Source: CBDCFV01 sp965261795 (lineage in GTDB: Bacteria; Chloroflexota; Dehalococcoidia; Lucifugimonadales; UBA3495). From it: DNA of 64,000 bases. The translations under genes were made by a program, and so were the position numbers. Positions 59,999-64,000 of the stretch are shown here, one piece after another. The first letter of the stretch is position 1. Every line of letters begins with the position of its first letter. The notes under the pieces are model-generated. The model was not told the DNA's origin. It did not search any database and was given only the letters and a program-made list of their open reading frames with translations. The stretch lies in the NCBI GenBank assembly GCA_965261795.1, contig OZ253476.1, positions 1,736,001 through 1,800,000 of the forward strand, written 5' to 3'.

Positions 59999-61006
59999 AT
60001 GCAATTAAAAATGACCGCTCTCGCCCTGATGACGCTCTTTTTAATATTTGCCGTTTCCGCTTGCGACGCCGACTCCCCAGGGGAGGCCATCGGTGTTATA
60101 GCCACCTTCGCTCCTGCGGAGACGTTAGCTCCCGCTGAGACGTTCGCTCCTGCCGAGACCCTGGCCCTGGCGGAAACGCTGTCCCCGCCGGTGACGTTCA
60201 CGCCGGCCGAGACGCTGGCCCCAGCATCCACTTTCGCCCCTGCGGAGACGTTGGCCCCGGCATCTACCCCCGCTCCGGCTGAGACGCTGGCCCCGGCGGC
60301 CACATTCGCTCCGGCGGAAACGCTGGTTCCGGCATCTACTTTCTCACCGGCCGAGACCCTGGCCCCGGCGGCCATACTCGCTCCGGCGGAAACGCTGTCC
60401 CCGGCAGAGACCTTGGCCCCCGCCGCAACTTTCGAACCGGCGGAAACGCTGTCCCCGGCAGAGACCTTGGCCCCGCCGCCTACGCCGGAGGGACTCACCC
60501 GCAAGCGGTATGGCAGCCCGCCTGAAATGACTATCGACCCCGCCGGCAGTTACACCGCGACCATCAAGACCAGCATGGGCGACATCGTGGTGGAGCTTCT
60601 GCCCGGCCCCGCGCCCAAGACGGTGAACAACTTTGTGTTCCTCGCGGAGGAAGGGTTTTATGACGGGACCATTTTCCACCGGGTCATCCCGGCCTTCATG
60701 ATTCAAGGCGGGGACCCGACCGGAACGGGGACGTCCGGCCCCGGCTATACCTTTGAGGACGAGTTCGCCCCGATGTTCGTTTTTGACCGGCCGGGAATTC
60801 TGGCCATGGCCAACGCCGGGCCCAACACCAACGGCAGCCAGTTCTTCATTACCACCGTCCTGACTCCCCACCTGAATCGCGCCCACACCATCTTCGGCAG
60901 GGTGGTCGAGGGCCAGGATGTGGCCGAGGCCATCTCCGTTGTTCCAAGGGGGGCCGGAGACCGGCCAATAGAGCCGGTTTATATCCTGACGATTGACATT
61001 GACTAA
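59999..61006 (+). CDS. Cyclophilin-type peptidyl-prolyl isomerase lipoprotein with PAET repeats
   Basis: 335-aa secreted protein. Lipobox FAVSAC (Cys about residue 20). Residues about 35-160 are degenerate repeats of PAETLAPA(E/S)TFA, a proline-rich surface tether. Residues about 185-335 form the cyclophilin domain: FHRVIPAFMIQGGDPTGTGTSGPGYTFEDEF, GILAMANAGPNTNGSQFFITT and LNRAHTIFGRVVEGQDV. It would speed folding of exported proteins. ATG at 59999 follows AAGAGGTCTTA. Confidence 0.9.
   Translation: MQLKMTALALMTLFLIFAVSACDADSPGEAIGVIATFAPAETLAPAETFAPAETLALAETLSPPVTFTPAETLAPASTFAPAETLAPASTPAPAETLAPAATFAPAETLVPASTFSPAETLAPAAILAPAETLSPAETLAPAATFEPAETLSPAETLAPPPTPEGLTRKRYGSPPEMTIDPAGSYTATIKTSMGDIVVELLPGPAPKTVNNFVFLAEEGFYDGTIFHRVIPAFMIQGGDPTGTGTSGPGYTFEDEFAPMFVFDRPGILAMANAGPNTNGSQFFITTVLTPHLNRAHTIFGRVVEGQDVAEAISVVPRGAGDRPIEPVYILTIDID
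60105..60482. repeat. Degenerate 18-bp repeats coding PAET(L/F)(A/S)
   Basis: About twenty in-frame units of GC-rich 18-bp repeats, each coding PAETLA, PASTFA or similar. Sequence differs enough between units to show age. It makes the proline-rich stalk of the cyclophilin lipoprotein. Confidence 0.85.
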
Positions 61007-61009
61007 GAA

Positions 61010-61064
61010 ACTATCTCAAAACTTGTCGCAGTACCCAACCCGTCATTCCCGCGCAGGCGGGAAT
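61010..61064. repeat. Single hairpin unit of the 39-bp family, inverted
   Basis: Read on the minus strand it is ATTCCCGCctgcGCGGGAAT, GACGGGTTGGGTACTGCG and CAAGTTTTGAGATAGTTTC, nearly identical to the last unit and right flank of the array at 1217-1684. It follows the cyclophilin stop. Confidence 0.85.
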
Positions 61065-61120
61065 CCACCGTACCGTATCCGCCGGGCAGACCACCTGAAA
61101 CGGAACGCTACCTGCTCCGC

Positions 61121-61262
61121 CAGGGCATGTGCAAAGTCTTTACCGGTGGCAAATGTCTGAATCAGGATTATCAAGATTAAAGGATACTCAGGATTGGGAA
61201 TATCCTGAAAATCACCAAATCCGGCAAATCCTGATTCAGACATTTACTTTGCAATCGCCCTA
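61121..61262. mobile_element. Element C, copy 2
   Basis: 142 bp from CAGGGCATGTGCAAAGTC to CTTTGCAATCGCCCTA with inner arms ATGTCTGAATCAGGATT and AATCCTGATTCAGACAT. CCTGCTCCGC stands on both sides (61111-61120, 61263-61272). Element B2 begins immediately after the second copy of that target. Confidence 0.8.
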
Positions 61263-61272
61263 CCTGCTCCGC

Positions 61273-61446
61273 CAGGGCCTTTTCATTCTCTCGTCTTTCC
61301 CGCGAAAGCGGGAATCCAGCAGCACCACCGCCTATGGCAACTTTCCCGTAGCAAAACTATATGGATTCCCGCCTGCGCGGGAAAGACGGGAACCATGTAA
61401 CCCAAACCGGAACATGTAACCCAAACCGGAAAATGAAAAGGCCCTA
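61273..61446. mobile_element. Element B2
   Basis: 174 bp from CAGGGCCTTTTCATTCTC to GAAAATGAAAAGGCCCTA, with the same two hairpins as B1. CCTGCTCCGC lies on both sides (61263-61272, 61447-61456). The right part carries an internal duplication of CATGTAACCCAAACCGGA. It ends 18 bp before a -35 element. Confidence 0.88.
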
Positions 61447-61464
61447 CCTGCTCCGCCCAGAACG

Positions 61465-61493
61465 TTGACAAGGGTTTCATGGTCGCGTACTAT
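61465..61493 (+). promoter_or_regulatory. Promoter of the ferritin-like gene pair
   Basis: TTGACA (61465-61470), a 17-bp spacer and TACTAT (61488-61493), about 65 bp upstream of the ATG at 61559. The element B2 target duplication ends only 8 bp before the -35. Confidence 0.7.
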
Positions 61494-61558
61494 CCTTGCT
61501 AATTAGCCTTGGCCCTTTTGTGGGCTTCGTTTTCGTATACGACGTAGAGGTGGATGTT

Positions 61559-62605
61559 ATGGCCACGGTGCAGGACCGGACTTCCTACTGGGAACAAGCC
61601 AAAGAACAGGGATTCGACCTTTCCTGGTTGAGCAAACTCGAAGAAACCGTTACCCGCGAAAGCGTGAACGAGTTCTCCATGAACAACACGGGCCGGGTGG
61701 AAGGCTCCATCGCCAGGGGTGATGTGCCTCAATTCGGCGCTTACACCTTCCGGACCAAGAGCGATGTATGGGGCTACAACCTGACCAAGCTCTATCAGGA
61801 GTTCGTTTCCCGGCAGTGGAGTTCCGCCACTGACATTCCGTGGGACACCCTTCAGCCATTGCCCGATGACATTGAGGCCGCCGAGTGCCAGTTGGCTACC
61901 TTCTTCGCACAGGTGGAGTTCATCGCATCCGACGTTCCGGGTCGGTTCATATCCTCCATTTCGCCCGACTACCACGAGGTCCGTTTGGTGTTGCTGGCCC
62001 AGGTAATGGACGAGTCCCGCCACCTTGACGTGTTCCGCAAGCGGGCTCTGGCCAACGGCGGCGGTCTTATGCGCATGATCGACAGTGTCAGCGACGTGGT
62101 GGGCGGCAGCACCGACAACGCCCGCGAGTTCACCGAGTTGTCGTCCCGGCTGCACATTACCGGAGAGGGCAACGTGCTGACCCTGTTCCGGCTGGGCGAG
62201 TTGATGGCCTACAACGAAGCGGAGAAGGCCATCTACCGCCGGTGCGCCCAGGACGAGGCCAGGCACGTCGCCATCGGCGTGCTTCACCTGCGCTACATGA
62301 ACGAGTTCAGTCCGGAGCGCCGGGAAGAGATTCACGGCTACTTGGACGAGGGCGAGAGCCGCCAAGCCACCGGCGCCGGCGGAGAGAACCCCGCGGGACA
62401 GCAACAGCTCACCAGCCAAGCCTTGGCGGTGTTGCTGGGCGGCGGCAAGGACAAGATTGACGAGGGCCAGAAGCTTCTGATGGCTATCAGGCAGCGCCAA
62501 ACCAAAGAGTACTTCCAGCGTCTCAAGTCAGCAGGCTTTGACGACCGGATCGCCAACGGCCGCGTGAACCCCGCTTTGATGGAGGCGTACAACGCCGCTC
62601 CGTAG
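61559..62605 (+). CDS. Ferritin-like diiron protein, intact ligands
   Basis: 348-aa helical protein of the ferritin-like/R2 type. Two ExxH motifs are present: MDESRHLDVFRKRALANGG (Glu and His, about residue 160) and QDEARHVAIGVLHL (about 239), with further Glu in LATFFAQVEFIASD and MAYNEAEKA, enough for a diiron centre. It could be an oxygenase, such as the N-oxygenase group, or an oxidase. ATG at 61559, after GTAGAGGTGG. A hairpin separates it from its paralogue. Confidence 0.82.
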   Translation: MATVQDRTSYWEQAKEQGFDLSWLSKLEETVTRESVNEFSMNNTGRVEGSIARGDVPQFGAYTFRTKSDVWGYNLTKLYQEFVSRQWSSATDIPWDTLQPLPDDIEAAECQLATFFAQVEFIASDVPGRFISSISPDYHEVRLVLLAQVMDESRHLDVFRKRALANGGGLMRMIDSVSDVVGGSTDNAREFTELSSRLHITGEGNVLTLFRLGELMAYNEAEKAIYRRCAQDEARHVAIGVLHLRYMNEFSPERREEIHGYLDEGESRQATGAGGENPAGQQQLTSQALAVLLGGGKDKIDEGQKLLMAIRQRQTKEYFQRLKSAGFDDRIANGRVNPALMEAYNAAP

Positions 62606-62625
62606 CACGCACGCGATGCGATTTG

Positions 62626-62662
62626 AAGACCTCCCGCGAATATTCAAGGGAGGTCTTACTTT
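62626..62662 (+). terminator. Terminator between the ferritin-like paralogues
   Basis: AAGACCTCCC and GGGAGGTCTT form a perfect 10-bp stem with a 12-nt loop, followed by ACTTT. Partial termination here would make the second gene less expressed than the first. Confidence 0.8.
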
Positions 62663-62695
62663 ATCCGGCCCCATGCAACACTTCCGAGGAATGTG

Positions 62696-63814
62696 ATGGC
62701 GACAAACGAGGAAGAGAAGTCGGAACAACCTCAAGACCAACAGTCCGCAGAGTCCTCCAACGAGACCCCTGAAACGCCGGCCAGTCCAAGCTTGGACTGG
62801 ATGAATGACACTCTGCAATGGGGAACAAAGGTCCCGCCGGGCAAGCACGGTCTTACCATAGGAGACCTTCAAGTCGGCGTCTACGGGGACATCCCCGAGG
62901 TCAGCACCGATATGACCCGCCGGCCCAGGGGCGCTTTCCCCATTCCCGGCATCCCCCGAACGGACCTATATGCGCTGAGCGCCAAGGTGGATATATGGGC
63001 CGACAACGCCGCGGACCTGTACGAAGAGGCTATTCAAAGGCGTTGGATGGCCCACGCCGATGTTCCTTGGGATGACTTGGTTCCTTTGCCAGATGACGTT
63101 GAGCTTGCCATGCGGCAACTCTGCACCGAGTTGGCCCAGCAGGCCTCGCTGGAGACCGACGTAGTCGGCCAGTGGCTTCATCGTATGAACTACGCCTACT
63201 ATGAGGTCAAGGCTTTCCTGGCGACTGAGATCTTCGACACTGGGCGCCATTTCGTTGCCTTCCGGCAGCGCGCCCTGGCGAATGGCGGCAAGTTGGGCTT
63301 GGAGAGTCCGGGCCACTTCAACCGGCGCTTGATGGAAGTCAGGGCCGGTTGGACCGAAGTGGCGGTATACCTTTACATAATCCGGGGGACCCTCACCCAA
63401 TTGGTCTTGCGCTACGCCGAGGCCTATGCCCAAAGCCCGGCGGAGAAGTACCTTTTCCGCAAGTGCTTGGAGGACAAAGCCCGCCATGTAGCCTATGGAC
63501 TGGCCCACGTGAAGTACGCCGTGGAGAACAGTGACCCAAGCTTTGGCTTGGGGCTGAACAACCTCATGCGGGCGGTGGAGGGAGACCTGAGCCAGGAAAT
63601 GCAGGACCCCGTCCTTTGGGAGGCGTTGGCCATCATATTCGGCGGCGGCGTCGCCAACATGACCGCCGGTATGGAAGTGGTCAAAGGCCTCCAGCAACGG
63701 TTCATAGAGCAATACTTGGCCCGCATGAAGTGGGTTGGCATCCCCAAGACAGAAGCAAATCTTAATTCGGACCTGGCTGTCTACCTCCGAAGGGAAGAAG
63801 CTACGCCGGCCTGA
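62696..63814 (+). CDS. Ferritin-like paralogue lacking ExxH motifs
   Basis: 372-aa protein homologous to its neighbour over the helical core: LYEEAIQRRWMAHADVPWDDLVPLPDDVELAMRQL aligns with LYQEFVSRQWSSATDIPWDTLQPLPDD. At the two metal motifs it reads FDTGRHFVAFRQRALANGG and LEDKARHVAYGL, i.e. Thr and Lys replace the ligand Glu. It is therefore probably not a diiron enzyme but a structural partner. Start ATG 62696 after GAGGAATGTG; GTG 62693 is possible. N-terminal 60 residues are low-complexity. Confidence 0.8.
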   Translation: MATNEEEKSEQPQDQQSAESSNETPETPASPSLDWMNDTLQWGTKVPPGKHGLTIGDLQVGVYGDIPEVSTDMTRRPRGAFPIPGIPRTDLYALSAKVDIWADNAADLYEEAIQRRWMAHADVPWDDLVPLPDDVELAMRQLCTELAQQASLETDVVGQWLHRMNYAYYEVKAFLATEIFDTGRHFVAFRQRALANGGKLGLESPGHFNRRLMEVRAGWTEVAVYLYIIRGTLTQLVLRYAEAYAQSPAEKYLFRKCLEDKARHVAYGLAHVKYAVENSDPSFGLGLNNLMRAVEGDLSQEMQDPVLWEALAIIFGGGVANMTAGMEVVKGLQQRFIEQYLARMKWVGIPKTEANLNSDLAVYLRREEATPA

Positions 63815-63824
63815 GGATACTGTC

Positions 63825-64000
63825 GTGCCCATTTACGAGTACCGCTGCTTGGACTGTGGCGGAGTCAACAGCGTGTTCCTGCGCTCCATGAACTCGCCGG
63901 CCCCGTCGGGTTGCCGGCTATGCGAGGACGGCCGCCTGCAACGGATCATGTCCCGGGTGGCCTATGTACGGTCGGAGTCAGACAAGTTGGCGCAACTTGA
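63825..64000 (+). CDS. FmdB-type zinc-ribbon protein, runs off the window
   Basis: GTG at 63825 begins VPIYEYRCLDCGGVNSVFLR, followed by GCRLCEDGRLQRIMSRV. The two CxxC pairs and YEYRC start match the FmdB family of small zinc-ribbon proteins of unknown or regulatory role. About 58 residues are in the window. It follows the ferritin-like paralogue by 10 bp and is probably in its operon. Confidence 0.85.
   Translation, partial: MPIYEYRCLDCGGVNSVFLRSMNSPAPSGCRLCEDGRLQRIMSRVAYVRSESDKLAQL

Overview
The window looks like one contig of a GC-rich, free-living bacterium, most likely a Chloroflexota of the Dehalococcoidia/SAR202 type. This is an inference from gene content: two luciferase-like flavin oxidoreductases, several acyl-CoA enzymes, substrate-binding lipoproteins with a long charged EKEV linker, UPF0182, and many small toxin-antitoxin and HEPN genes. 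No rRNA or tRNA gene was recognised and no marker here settles the taxonomy.

Layout. 1-3.4 kb: cobB and a 127-aa gene on the minus strand behind a promoter and a cobalamin riboswitch, a 12-unit hairpin array, and an AbrB/PIN toxin-antitoxin pair. 3.4-9.3 kb: VOC protein, MBL hydrolase, penicillin-acylase-type hydrolase, a HicBA pair whose HicB ends in a 12-bp microsatellite, a CinA/PncC-like protein and a rhomboid protease. 9.4-11.1 kb: a decayed toxin/DUF2283-like pair split by a miniature inverted-repeat element (element A1). 11.1-21.9 kb: a long minus-strand run with tlyA, enoyl-CoA hydratase, an SMP-30 protein and two peptide-type ABC importers without ATPase genes. 22-25.7 kb: class V aminotransferase, small genes, DUF1015. 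26-38.5 kb: element A2, a Ser/Thr kinase broken by an amber codon, the arginine genes argJ, argB, argD and argG interleaved with element A3, UPF0182, a HicB and a frameshifted hicA, two HEPN genes and an aminotransferase. 38.5-42.1 kb: acyl-CoA dehydrogenase, HIT, HD phosphohydrolase, a candidate selenoprotein with an in-frame TGA, and a flavin oxidoreductase. 42.3-44 kb: an AT-richer islet with a PD-(D/E)XK protein and a small HTH gene under two LexA-type boxes. 44-50.6 kb: housekeeping and metabolic genes (acyl-CoA dehydrogenase, rsmG, epimerase, Uma2, LLM oxidoreductase, rpiB) with gene remnants. 50.7-55.8 kb: an HK97-type capsid module (prohead protease, major capsid protein, connector and small structural proteins) with no terminase, portal or tail genes. 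55.8-59 kb: zeta-toxin pair and a large helicase. 59-64 kb: elements B and C, a DUF457-like membrane protein, a cyclophilin lipoprotein, two paralogous ferritin-like proteins and the start of an FmdB-type protein.

The main novel signals are: (1) a family of non-coding transposable elements (A) with about 18-bp inverted ends, about 9-bp target duplications and an internal array of 4 to 22 hairpin units, three copies here, one of which interrupts a gene that reads through in frame if the element is removed; (2) two further short inverted-repeat families (B, C) inserted at the same 10-bp target; (3) a probable selenocysteine HesB-like protein; (4) an SOS-type small HTH protein; (5) a C-terminal domain shared by a nuclease-like protein and a helicase 15 kb apart; (6) an orphan capsid cassette behind an operator-like palindrome; (7) a ferritin-like paralogue that has lost both ExxH metal motifs. 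No searches could be run; family calls rest on motifs read by eye.
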